Source of the DNA: Desulfobulbaceae bacterium
Lineage (GTDB): Bacteria > Desulfobacterota > Desulfobulbia > Desulfobulbales > VMSU01
Length of the DNA: 61,611 bases
Assembly: GCA_013792005.1 (NCBI GenBank)
Contig: VMSU01000225.1
Coordinates: 1 to 61,611, forward strand
Direction of reading: 5' to 3'
Position numbers and translations under genes: made by a program. The notes beneath the pieces are model-generated. The model was not told the origin of the DNA. It worked only from the letters and a program-made list of their open reading frames with translations, and searched no databases. The first letter of the stretch is position 1. Every line of letters begins with the position of its first letter. Of this stretch, positions 43,930 to 52,171 are shown piece by piece.

Positions 43930-45009
43930 TTAAAGCTTGGAGAAGGTTTGCAGTGTGCGAAAAGTTGCGAGCAATTCTGGGTCGAAATGGCTGCCGCCAT
44001 CCAATTCAAGGATGTCCAGAGCATCAGGCCCTGCCGAGGCTTGGCGATAAGGTCGATTGGTAGTCAGGGCGTCAAAGGCATCGGCAATGGCGATGACTCT
44101 GGCCTGTAGCGGGATTTTATCCCCTGACAGTCCGTCCGGATATCCACTGCCATCAAACCATTCATGGTGATGGAGCACTCCGGGAATGACCTCTTTCATT
44201 TCCTCGACATACCCCAGAATCTTAGCTCCGATTTGGGGATGATCATCCATTTTTCGTTTTTCCTCAGCCGTTAATCGACCAACCTTCCGCAGGATCGAGT
44301 CATCGATGCCGATCTTGCCGACATCATGGAGGATAGAGGAAAAGTGCAGAGCCGTCTTTTCTTCTCGGCTAAAGTTGAGTGATTCAGCCAGCAGGAGCGA
44401 ATATTTGCTCACTCGCTGAGTATGGCCGCCGGTGTATGGATCACGACTGTTAATCGCCTCAGCCAACGCTTCTGCTGTGTGCAAAAAAGTGGAATGCAGT
44501 CTTTCATGCAAACTGGCATTTTCCATTGCCACCGATGCCTGGCTGCCAATTGAACAGAATATTTCCAGTTCAATTTCGGAAAAATTTATTTTGCTACCGA
44601 CAATCCCCAGTAAACCAGATGCTTTCCCTTCTATTTCGAGGGGAGCAAAAATCATCTCAAGCAGGTGAGGGTAGGTGCTGTGTAATAATTGACGATCTGG
44701 GGTGGACAGAACCTCTTCTAGCGTGATGACGCTGCCTTTGTGAACTAAGCAATGATCAAAAAGATGGATGTTTTCAAACCGATTCGCTGGTAGTTCAGAC
44801 GATTTGAAACCAAAGGACTTATGGATGGTTAATGATTGTTTCTCCTCGTTACGCAGCAGGAGAAGTGCCTTGTCCGACCTCATGAGTTGAGAAGTCTTCT
44901 GGAGAAGCACCTCTTCGACCAGGTCAATCTCCAAAGTTGAATTGATCGCCTTTGACAAATCATGTAGGGCTCTGAAGGAGTGAATTACGGTTTCATTTTC
45001 TGATGTCAT
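43930..45009 (-). CDS. GAF/HD-GYP cyclic-di-GMP phosphodiesterase
   Basis: A 359-residue cytoplasmic protein with an N-terminal GAF-like domain (about residues 20-165) and a C-terminal HD-GYP domain. The domain includes HTQRVSKYSLLLAE, HDVGKIGI, HHEWFDGSGYPDGL and IADAFDALTTNRPYR, which hold the metal ligands. It should hydrolyse cyclic-di-GMP, opposite in effect to the GGDEF protein at 35.6 kb. Its start overlaps the ndh-like gene by 17 bases. Confidence 0.93.
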   Translation of the reverse strand: MTSENETVIHSFRALHDLSKAINSTLEIDLVEEVLLQKTSQLMRSDKALLLLRNEEKQSLTIHKSFGFKSSELPANRFENIHLFDHCLVHKGSVITLEEVLSTPDRQLLHSTYPHLLEMIFAPLEIEGKASGLLGIVGSKINFSEIELEIFCSIGSQASVAMENASLHERLHSTFLHTAEALAEAINSRDPYTGGHTQRVSKYSLLLAESLNFSREEKTALHFSSILHDVGKIGIDDSILRKVGRLTAEEKRKMDDHPQIGAKILGYVEEMKEVIPGVLHHHEWFDGSGYPDGLSGDKIPLQARVIAIADAFDALTTNRPYRQASAGPDALDILELDGGSHFDPELLATFRTLQTFSKL

Positions 45010-46405
45010 CTGTTTTTTGCCCTGTCAGAGTTTTCCTTGTCTCGCAGATGAATGGAATGATAAGTCTGATGCTTCGATCATAACTTATATAATTCCAAGC
45101 CCAGTTAACAACGGCTATGATTTTATTACGAAAACCGACGAGAGTCAGCAAATGAACAAACAGCCAGGTCAACCAGGCAGGGAAACCGCCGAAAGAAAAT
45201 CCAGCTCTTTCGACAATGGCGCGATTTCGACCAACCGTGGCCATGACGCCATGGCTTTTGTAGGTAAAGGGTGTTAGTTGACTGTCTCCTTTTTGGGCGA
45301 GGGCAGCCAGATTTGCCGCCAGATTGATGGCTTGCTGAATGGCAACCGGGGCAAGCATGGGATGGCCATCCGGCGTCTCTTGTGTGATCACGGCGGCAAC
45401 ATCGCCGATTGCATAGATATCATCGTATTCTGTAACTCTGTTGTAAGAGTCCACCTTGATACGCCCTCTGAAAATGATTTCATCTCTATCCAAACCTACA
45501 GGGATATTGCCGGTCACGCCAGCTACCCAGATTAGCAGTTTCGAGTCGAGTTCTCTGCCGTCAGAGGTACGCGCGGTTTTACCGTCATAGGTTATGATTT
45601 TTGTGTTGAACCACATGGTAACAGAAAATTTTTCGAGGGCTTGGCGGGCAAGGAGTGAGGCTTTTGACGACATGCTAGCCGAGAGCCGGTCAGAAGCCTC
45701 GATCAGATGTATCCGCATCATGCTCAAATCGAGTTCTGGGTAGTCAGTGGGGAGGATAAATTTCTTCAGCTCGCCGATTGCTCCGGCGATTTCAATGCCT
45801 GTCGGACCTCCACCGACAATAATGATGTTCATCAGACTTTCTCGTTCGGCAGTGTCATTGGTCAACAGTGCATTCTCAAAGTTTCTGAAAAGGCGTTGCC
45901 TGATGGCGATGCCCTGTGAAATTTCTTTCATGGAGAGGGCATGTCCTGCCAGATCTCGCATGCCGTAAAAATTGGTGCGAGCTCCTGTGGCAACAACCAG
46001 AAAATCATACTTCAGACAACCGGCACTGGTCCTCACGACTTTATTTTCAGGGTCGATTCGTTCGACTTCCACCATTCGGAAATGAAAGTTTTTCTGGTTC
46101 TGAAAGATTTTGCGGAATGAATTCGCCACGGAATCCGGTTCGAGCATTGCTGTTGCTACTTGATACAATAACGGCTGAAAGGTGTGAAAATTGTTTCTGT
46201 CCAACAGCACGATTTGCAGATCGGCTGTTTTCAGGTGCTGTGCCAAGTGCAATCCAGCAAAACCTCCCCCGACGATTACCAGACGTGGCCTGTTCTCATC
46301 AGCAATGGTGATGGAGATATCGAGTTCCGAGGGTGAGCAATTGTTCTGTGTCAAAGCATTTTTCGGTGTTGCAAATACTGTTTCGAGATCATGTGGTGTG
46401 CCCAC
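44993..46405 (-). CDS. ndh: Type II NADH dehydrogenase (NDH-2) family flavoprotein
   Basis: A 470-residue FAD/NADH oxidoreductase with an N-terminal extension of about 40 residues. FAD motif VGGGFAGLHLAQHL is at about 45-58, NAD motif IIVGGGPTGIEIAG near 195-208 and DIYAIGDVAAV near 335. The C-terminal membrane-anchoring region (LTWLFVHLLTLVGFRNKI) is present. It passes electrons from NADH to quinone without proton pumping. It follows the merR-like gene by 4 bases, so metal-dependent expression is likely. In copper islands NDH-2 can also act as a metal reductase. Confidence 0.92.
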   Translation of the reverse strand: MGTPHDLETVFATPKNALTQNNCSPSELDISITIADENRPRLVIVGGGFAGLHLAQHLKTADLQIVLLDRNNFHTFQPLLYQVATAMLEPDSVANSFRKIFQNQKNFHFRMVEVERIDPENKVVRTSAGCLKYDFLVVATGARTNFYGMRDLAGHALSMKEISQGIAIRQRLFRNFENALLTNDTAERESLMNIIIVGGGPTGIEIAGAIGELKKFILPTDYPELDLSMMRIHLIEASDRLSASMSSKASLLARQALEKFSVTMWFNTKIITYDGKTARTSDGRELDSKLLIWVAGVTGNIPVGLDRDEIIFRGRIKVDSYNRVTEYDDIYAIGDVAAVITQETPDGHPMLAPVAIQQAINLAANLAALAQKGDSQLTPFTYKSHGVMATVGRNRAIVERAGFSFGGFPAWLTWLFVHLLTLVGFRNKIIAVVNWAWNYISYDRSIRLIIPFICETRKTLTGQKTDDIRK

Positions 46406-46409
46406 AATC

Positions 46410-46817
46410 CTATCCTTCGCTGTTGTTTAGCGCTGCGAGGATTGGACATCCTGCCAATGGTCCATGGCCGTTACACTCGGAAGCCAGGTGTTCAAGTGCT
46501 GCTTTGATCCGAGTCAGGTCTTGGATCTTGCTGGTAATGTTTTCAATTTTGGTAAGGGTGCGCTTTTTGATGTCCGTTCTGGTACTATGTGGGTCATGCT
46601 GGAGACTCAATAGCTCCTTGATCTCATTTAGAGTGAAACCGAGCACCTTGGCTCTTTTAATGAATCTTAACCGCGCTACTTCGCCTTTGGGGTATACCCG
46701 ATAATTTGATTCTGTTCTTGGCGGCGGGGTGATAAGCCCCTGGCGTTCGTAAAAACGCACGGTCTCGATCCCTAGAGCAGCCTCTTTGGCCAATTTTCCG
46801 ATGGTCAATCCGTCCAC
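46410..46817 (-). CDS. MerR-family metal-responsive regulator (CueR-like)
   Basis: A 135-residue regulator with the MerR winged helix (LTIGKLAKEAALGIETVRFYERQGLI, residues 4-29), dimer helix, and metal loop Cys115-NGHGPLAG-Cys124-PIL. At the position where divalent-metal sensors have Cys there is Ser78, as in the Cu(I)/Ag(I) sensor CueR. The 8-residue space between the two Cys is that of MerR, so selectivity is not certain. It should act on the two 22-bp operators in the island. Confidence 0.9.
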   Translation of the reverse strand: MDGLTIGKLAKEAALGIETVRFYERQGLITPPPRTESNYRVYPKGEVARLRFIKRAKVLGFTLNEIKELLSLQHDPHSTRTDIKKRTLTKIENITSKIQDLTRIKAALEHLASECNGHGPLAGCPILAALNNSEG

Positions 46818-46869
46818 ATTTGCCTCCTACCTTTTTTATTACGAATCAAAAACGTCTCCGATGCAGGAA

Positions 46870-46891
46870 ACCATGGATAATGATACATGGT
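46870..46891. promoter_or_regulatory. Palindrome upstream of the MerR-family gene
   Basis: A 22-bp dyad with arms ACCATG and CATGGT separated by 10 bp; on the minus strand TTGACC overlaps its outer edge (46889-46894). Length matches the two MerR operators but the half-site differs. Possible autoregulatory site; the expected -10 is poor. Confidence 0.35.
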
Positions 46892-46957
46892 CAAGAGTTT
46901 AATGCGGTGTATATTGGCATAAAAATGACTGTACAGATAGTTTTATAGGAGGTTTTC

Positions 46958-47980
46958 TTGTTATTCCACACCGGGCAGACACACTGCTATGACGAGGCAG
47001 GGAAAGAAATTCCATGCCAGGACAGTGGCCAGGATGGCGAGTTCCGTATCGGGGCATCATGGCCTGAGCCCAGGTTTGTTGCTCTCGGGGGAACGGTCCT
47101 CGACCAACTCACCGGATTGATCTGGTCAAGGGATGCTAACCCCAACGTCTTTCCGGTTACCTGGCAGGAGGCGCTTGAAGGGATCGCCGCCATGAACGAT
47201 AGCAATTACCTTGGCTACAACGATTGGCGCATGCCCAATCGGCTCGAACTGCGCAGCCTGATGAGCTATCAAACCAAGAAACCTTCCCTGCCATCTGGCC
47301 ATCTATTTGAGAATATATTTCTTGGCTGGTACTGGACATCAACTTCAGCGGCAATTCATTTGGACTATGCCTGGTATGTACACCTGGAAGGGGCAAGGAT
47401 GTTTTATGGCAGAAAAGACCAATATTATCTTTTCTGGCCGGTGAGGGGAGAAGGGAATGGTCTGTTGCACCGGACTGGACAAACACACTGTTTCGATATC
47501 CAGGGTAAAATAATTTCAGGTACCGGTAGCGGCCAAGATGGCGATTACCGTCTCGGCCATGATTGGCCTGTTCCCCGCTTTGTGGCGGGAAAATTGACTG
47601 TTTTGGATCGACTGACAAATCTCTGTTGGGCTCGAAAAGCAGATAGCAGCAATGGCCCGGTCACTTGGCATCAGGCCCTTGCCGTGGTCCAGCGGTTGAA
47701 CAAGGACAGATTAGCCGGACTTAACCGATGGCGGTTACCCAACATCAACGAGCTGGAATCTTTGGTAGATTGTGCGGCTCACACCCCGGCACTGTCTGCT
47801 GATCATCCATTCATCAACCTACGAGACAGCTATTGGTCAGCTACCACCAGTTTTTTCGAAACAGATTGGGCGTGGGTTCTCTATCTGGAGAAAGGTGCCT
47901 GCGGTGTGGGTTATAAGCCAGGAAAGACATTTTTTGTCTGGCCAGTGAGTCTGGCTGATTCTTCAGCGGGATCAAGATGA
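46958..47980 (+). CDS. DUF1566 (Lcl C-terminal domain) tandem-repeat protein
   Basis: A 340-residue protein of two DUF1566-type repeats: GQTHCYDEAGKEI ... LTGLIWSRDAN ... WRMPNRLELRSLM ... YWTSTSAA in the first, and a parallel set (GQTHCFDIQGKII ... LTNLCWARKAD ... WRLPNINELESLV ... YWSATTS) in the second. TTG start at 46958 with AGGAGG 5 bases upstream; no ATG fits. No signal peptide is seen. Divergent from the MerR-family gene. The fold is related to lectin-like/FGE domains; role unknown. Confidence 0.8.
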   Translation: MLFHTGQTHCYDEAGKEIPCQDSGQDGEFRIGASWPEPRFVALGGTVLDQLTGLIWSRDANPNVFPVTWQEALEGIAAMNDSNYLGYNDWRMPNRLELRSLMSYQTKKPSLPSGHLFENIFLGWYWTSTSAAIHLDYAWYVHLEGARMFYGRKDQYYLFWPVRGEGNGLLHRTGQTHCFDIQGKIISGTGSGQDGDYRLGHDWPVPRFVAGKLTVLDRLTNLCWARKADSSNGPVTWHQALAVVQRLNKDRLAGLNRWRLPNINELESLVDCAAHTPALSADHPFINLRDSYWSATTSFFETDWAWVLYLEKGACGVGYKPGKTFFVWPVSLADSSAGSR

Positions 47981-48011
47981 AGCTTGCCTGTGTTACGATC
48001 ATCAATTTTGA

Positions 48012-48188
48012 GGTGGCAAAAAAAATGAACAAATCTTTTTGCCTGCCTGCGACTCGGTCAACGAGGCTCACAGGCTGACCATGCATTATCTGGACTGGTC
48101 CAATCAAGCAAGGCCCCATTCACAATTGAACAAAACGCCTGACAAAGCGTACGCAGTGATGATGCCACCGCCCGAACATGCAGCATGA
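48012..48188 (+). pseudogene. IS3-family transposase C-terminal remnant
   Basis: About 58 codons matching the end of an IS3-type integrase-core transposase: CDSVNEAHRLTMHYLDWSNQ, then ARPHSQLNKTPDKAYAVM, up to a TGA. The DDE core and N-terminus are missing. No clear flanking inverted repeat could be identified. Confidence 0.8.
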
Positions 48189-48288
48189 AATCAAACAGAG
48201 GTTTGGTGTCCATTATTGACAACCGACCCCAATCGTCAAGGTTAGTAAATCCTTGAACACATTTTGTGTACCCTTCCTAGGAAGTTAC

Positions 48289-48333
48289 GACATCGTCTTT
48301 GCCTTTACTGACGGAACTCATGCCAAAGCTTCA
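48289..48333 (+). repeat. Copy 2 of a diverged 45-base repeat
   Basis: Matches 18972-19016 at 36 of 45 positions without gaps, just after the IS3-family remnant. Most differences preserve the reading frame. Confidence 0.5.
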
Positions 48334-48487
48334 TTTTTGGTGTTTCGCTTCAATTGTCGAAAATGGACTTTCATGCCGCTTGATTGCTCTAAGTGAGAAC
48401 TTGATCTCAAATCCTCTAAACTACGGTCATCGTAGATTTTCCCGTGGCATGAACCGATATTCGAGTCTATGGATATCAATAAAATTC

Positions 48488-48515
48488 TTGACATTGAAAT
48501 GATTGTTCATATATT
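48488..48515 (+). promoter_or_regulatory. ArsR-type promoter and operator
   Basis: TTGACA (48488-48493) and TATATT (48510-48515) are 16 bp apart. The spacer holds the dyad TGAAAT GAT TGTTCA (48495-48509), similar to SmtB/ArsR-family operators. Autorepression by the gene that follows is expected. Confidence 0.7.
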
Positions 48516-48523
48516 AGAGTTTC

Positions 48524-48865
48524 ATGGGAACTATCGGGCTAAATAAAATGCTACCCAAACCTGCAGAGAATGCAGATGATCTCGCGCAACTTTTTGCCAT
48601 TTTGGGAGATGCAACGCGGGTGCGTATTTTATTTCTGATCCGCGATTCCGAGATGCCTGTTCAGGACTTGGCAGATACTCTTGAGATGACTCACTCGGCA
48701 ATTTCTCATCATCTGCGGTTATTGCGTCTTCATCATATAGTTAGAGGGCGCAAAGTTGGAAGGAGTGTTTTTTATTCACTAGAAGACAAATGTGTTTGGA
48801 ATCTTCTGGAATCCGGGGAGTCACATTTGCGGCATGATACTTTTGGAGAAAATGTGAAAAAATGA
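48524..48865 (+). CDS. ArsR/SmtB-family metal-sensing repressor
   Basis: A 113-residue winged-helix repressor (LAQLFAILGDATRVRILFLIRD, then LEMTHSAISHHLRLLRLHHIVRGRK, then GRSVFYSL). The C-terminal helix has DKCVWNLLESGESHLRHD, with Cys, Glu and His that could bind a metal. ATG 48524 is almost at the predicted transcription start, so ATG 48548 (residue 9) may be the real start. It overlaps the next gene by 4 bases and likely controls the whole RND/ATPase cluster. Metal specificity cannot be read with confidence; Zn, Cd, Co or Ni are candidates. Confidence 0.9.
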   Translation: MGTIGLNKMLPKPAENADDLAQLFAILGDATRVRILFLIRDSEMPVQDLADTLEMTHSAISHHLRLLRLHHIVRGRKVGRSVFYSLEDKCVWNLLESGESHLRHDTFGENVKK

Positions 48866-49308
48866 CCTTCTGGCCCAAAACAAACCAACTCATCACAGGG
48901 GTACTTCTCATTCTGCTAATGAGTGTGACCCTTGCCATTCCTTCAGGATCGCATCTTCAGTTCTGTTTTGGTGATAACGGTCATTTTGATGTCGCACTGA
49001 ATTCTTGCCATGACGTTCCTTCCCCACAACAACAAAGCACGTCTTTATCTGTCCAAACCCATCATGGTGAGTGCCTAGATCTTACTGTGGTCTGCGATTC
49101 CTCCGAAAGATTCGTCAGGCATTCGGACCATTTCGTCATACATAAAACAAAAACTACGAACGTTCCTCCCCAAACGTCAGGACTTCTCGCCAGCGCATTT
49201 TTCGCATTACCCACTCTGTCCAGGAACCGCATATCTCTTTTTTTATCCCCTCAAACCTCCCCATCGTTACATCTCGCTTCTCTCCGCACGATCGTGCTCC
49301 TTATCTGA
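48862..49308 (+). CDS. Secreted or membrane protein, unknown, upstream of czcCBA
   Basis: A 148-residue protein with an N-terminal hydrophobic signal (residues 8-27) and a Cys/His-bearing middle (HLQFCFGDNGHFDVALNSCH; HHGECLDLTVVCD), then a hydrophobic C-terminus. Relatives of this kind precede RND metal pumps in some genomes, but no family name is recalled. ATGA coupling with the ArsR gene supports it as a real gene. Confidence 0.55.
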   Translation: MTFWPKTNQLITGVLLILLMSVTLAIPSGSHLQFCFGDNGHFDVALNSCHDVPSPQQQSTSLSVQTHHGECLDLTVVCDSSERFVRHSDHFVIHKTKTTNVPPQTSGLLASAFFALPTLSRNRISLFLSPQTSPSLHLASLRTIVLLI

Positions 49309-49448
49309 TTTCTCTCCAGTAGTTTCCCTAAACAGTACAAGAGGAGGGATGCGTAAGATTGCATCTCAATTTCAACCGAGTTCGTAACCACCCAAAATTA
49401 TGTCGTAATTTTACTAGGGTGGAGAAAACTTTGAATGGAGAATTATAT

Positions 49449-50849
49449 ATGGATTGCAGAAAACTCTGGGTTCCCGTCGCGATAGCTTTGTTTGCTGCTG
49501 GATGCGCCACTCAGCACCCAACAATGGCGCGAAGCCTTACGGACACCGCTACGACTCAACCCACTATAATCACAGAAATTCAACTATCCAAAATTTCAGC
49601 GGATTCACCACCCGCCTCCGAAGTTGCTTCTCAATCTTTGATTATCGAAAAACTTACTTTGACCAAAGCCCTAGCCCTGGCTCTTCAGCACAATCCTACA
49701 CTCGCTGGTTTTGCCGAGGAGATTCGTGCCCGAGATGCTGCTGCCTTGCAGGCAGGTTTATCACCAAACCCTAACCTTGGCGTGGAAATTGCGAATTTCG
49801 CCGGGCAGAATGACCTTAGAGGCTTTGATGGTGCAGAGACAACCATTGCCCTTTCTCAATTGATTGAACTGGGGGACAAGAGGACCAAGCGGCGCCATGT
49901 GGCCGTTTTGGAGAAAGATCTTGCCGCTTGGGACTACCAAAGCACAAAACTTGATGTGCTCGCAGCTACCGCCAAAGCTTTCATTCAGGTGCTGGTGGCC
50001 CAAGAGCAGGTCTCTTTGAACGATGAATTGGTCAAATTGGCTGAAAAAACTGCAGCCGCAGTTGGCGAAAGGGTCGATGCAGGCAAGGTGTCGCCCTTGG
50101 AAAACACCCGAACACAAGTTGAATTGGCAGCGGCGCAAAGCGAGGCCAACAAGACATCCCGGGAATTAGAAGTCGCCAGACGACGCCTAGCCGCTTTTTG
50201 GGGTGCGGATCGATCTGAATTTGTCGAGGTTGTCGGCGACCTGACCACAATTACACCACTTCCTCCCGAAACAATGCTCCAGACATTTTTGGCGCGCAAC
50301 CCAGATTTGAATCGTTGGGAAAGCGAACTTGATCGAAATAAATCTGCTCTAGCTCTGGCCCGCTCAGAGGCTGTTTCCGATTTAAGCATCAGTGCTGGTG
50401 TTAGAAATTTTCGTGAGTCAAATACAAGCGCACTTGTAGTCGGCATTGACCTGCCGCTTCCCTTGTTTAATCGCAACCAAGGGGGCATCGGCGAAGCTCA
50501 GGCGAATGTCGAAAAGGCCCGTCATGAACAACGGGCTGCCAAAGTTGCTTTGCAGACCGAATTGTCTGAAATGTGGCAGAACCTAGCTGCCTCTTATGTC
50601 GAGTCATCGACCCTTCACGATAAAATTCTTCCCGGAGCGCTGGAAGCTTTTGAGGCAACCGATTTCGGATACCGTGAGGGAAAGCTAGACTTTCTACAGA
50701 TGCTCGATGCCCAGCGCACCCTTTTTACAGTTAAGAGGCAGTATCTGTTGGCACTGGGGAACTACCACATAACGCGCTCTAACGTGGAGCGGCTTATTGG
50801 TGCACCGATCAAGAGCCTTCAAAATCCTACAATTACAAAGAATAACTAA
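49449..50849 (+). CDS. czcC: CzcC-like outer-membrane efflux lipoprotein
   Basis: A 466-residue TolC-family channel. ATG 49449 is chosen because it has GGAG upstream and starts a lipoprotein signal with lipobox FAAGC (Cys at about residue 19). Two OEP repeats follow (KALALALQHNPTLAGFAEEI ... LPLFNRNQGGIGEAQANVEK ... GYREGKLDFLQMLDAQRTLF). First structural gene of the czcCBA set. Confidence 0.92.
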   Translation: MDCRKLWVPVAIALFAAGCATQHPTMARSLTDTATTQPTIITEIQLSKISADSPPASEVASQSLIIEKLTLTKALALALQHNPTLAGFAEEIRARDAAALQAGLSPNPNLGVEIANFAGQNDLRGFDGAETTIALSQLIELGDKRTKRRHVAVLEKDLAAWDYQSTKLDVLAATAKAFIQVLVAQEQVSLNDELVKLAEKTAAAVGERVDAGKVSPLENTRTQVELAAAQSEANKTSRELEVARRRLAAFWGADRSEFVEVVGDLTTITPLPPETMLQTFLARNPDLNRWESELDRNKSALALARSEAVSDLSISAGVRNFRESNTSALVVGIDLPLPLFNRNQGGIGEAQANVEKARHEQRAAKVALQTELSEMWQNLAASYVESSTLHDKILPGALEAFEATDFGYREGKLDFLQMLDAQRTLFTVKRQYLLALGNYHITRSNVERLIGAPIKSLQNPTITKNN

Positions 50850-50863
50850 GGGAGCATACAGAG

Positions 50864-52156
50864 ATGAAGAACAAATATACCATTTTGGGGGCTGTCGTTA
50901 TCTGTGCTTTAGGCCTTGGCGTGTCATTATGGAGCCCGACCGCATCAGCGGAACAAGCGGCAGACACTCATGATCATGAAAGTCACACCCAGGACAAACA
51001 CCCAGCCAACGAAAAAGAAGCTGAACATGCCGATCATAATGATGATGCAGAAAAGGATGCCCACGCTGAGTCAGAAGGCAAAGCTGAACATGGCGAGGAG
51101 GTAGTCCGCCTTTCTGATGAGGAATTGACAGAATTTGGTATCACGTTGGAAGTCGCCAAAGCGGGTTCTCTCGACCAGTACATCAACCTGCCCGGAGAAA
51201 TTGTTCTTAATGCCGATCGCATGGCCCATGTGGCTCCTCGGGTTGCAGGTATTGTCCGTGAAGTACAGATAACTGTGGGAGACAAGGTTAAGGCCGGAGA
51301 TTTGATGGCAGTGATCGAAAGCCGCGAATTGGCAGATGCCAAGGCGACATTCCTGGCCACCAGTGCTCGTGAGACACTTGCACAAGGGAATTTCCAACGC
51401 GAAGAGCGCTTGTGGGGAAAAAAGGTGACCAGCGAGCAGGAGTACCTTGACAGTCGTCAGGCCTTGGCAGAGGCACGCATCACCAAAAACTCGGCAGAGC
51501 AGCAATTGCACGCACTGGGGATTTCCGATCCTGAGCTCAAAAAAATATCCGGACATCCAGATGCCACCTACACCCGGCTTGAAATCAGAGCACCATTAGC
51601 TGGAACGATTATCGAAAAGCATATGACCCTCGGAGAAAACGTCAATGCCGATACCGGTGTATTTACCATCGCTGACCTTTCCACGGTGTGGGTCGACATC
51701 AATGTTTACCAGAAGGATCTGATCAATGTTCGCAAAGGGCAGGCTGTGGTAATCGACATCGGTCACGGCATTCCTTCAGCTACTGGAACGATCGCTTGGG
51801 TCGGCCCTCAAGTGGACGAGACGACACGCACGGCCAAAGCGCGAATGGAACTCGTAAACCAGGACGGCGATCTCCGCCCTGGTCTGTTTGTGACCGCTAA
51901 GGTGGCGGTGGGCAGCACTTCCGCAGGCATCGTCGTTCCTAAAGGCGCGTTGCAGACTTTCGAAGGAGGGACCGTGCTCTTTGTCCGTACGGACAAAGGG
52001 TTCGAACCTCAGCCGATCGAAGTCGGACAACAAAACAGCACTACGGTAGAAATCCTCTCCGGGCTCAAGGCTGGCCAGACTTACGTGAGCCAGGGGGCCT
52101 TCACCATTAAGGCGCAGCTATCCAAGGGTGCCTTCGGCGACGGCCACAACCACTAA
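50864..52156 (+). CDS. czcB: CzcB-like adaptor with His-rich N-terminus
   Basis: A 430-residue membrane-fusion protein. A signal peptide is followed by a His/Asp/Glu-rich segment (about residues 32-80, many HxxH and DHxS), then the HlyD lipoyl and barrel domains (RMAHVAPRVAGIVREVQITVG, RLEIRAPLAGTIIEKHMTLGENV). The His-rich stretch suggests binding of Zn(II), Co(II) or Ni(II), which contrasts with the HMBD-type adaptor of the copper pump. It links CzcA and CzcC. Confidence 0.93.
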   Translation: MKNKYTILGAVVICALGLGVSLWSPTASAEQAADTHDHESHTQDKHPANEKEAEHADHNDDAEKDAHAESEGKAEHGEEVVRLSDEELTEFGITLEVAKAGSLDQYINLPGEIVLNADRMAHVAPRVAGIVREVQITVGDKVKAGDLMAVIESRELADAKATFLATSARETLAQGNFQREERLWGKKVTSEQEYLDSRQALAEARITKNSAEQQLHALGISDPELKKISGHPDATYTRLEIRAPLAGTIIEKHMTLGENVNADTGVFTIADLSTVWVDINVYQKDLINVRKGQAVVIDIGHGIPSATGTIAWVGPQVDETTRTAKARMELVNQDGDLRPGLFVTAKVAVGSTSAGIVVPKGALQTFEGGTVLFVRTDKGFEPQPIEVGQQNSTTVEILSGLKAGQTYVSQGAFTIKAQLSKGAFGDGHNH

Positions 52157-52171
52157 GGAGAAGGGATTATC

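Larger units (their letters stand above)
47981..48487. other. Intergenic module border with transposon debris
   Basis: The stretch holds an IS3-family transposase tail, one copy of the diverged 45-base repeat and no intact gene. It separates the MerR-controlled and ArsR-controlled halves of the cargo. The short ORF at 48299-48502 has no recognisable content. Confidence 0.5.

Noticed and set aside
48299-48502. 67-residue plus-strand frame before arsR
   Set aside because: It runs through gene-free DNA into the arsR promoter and matches nothing; part of it is the diverged 45-base repeat.
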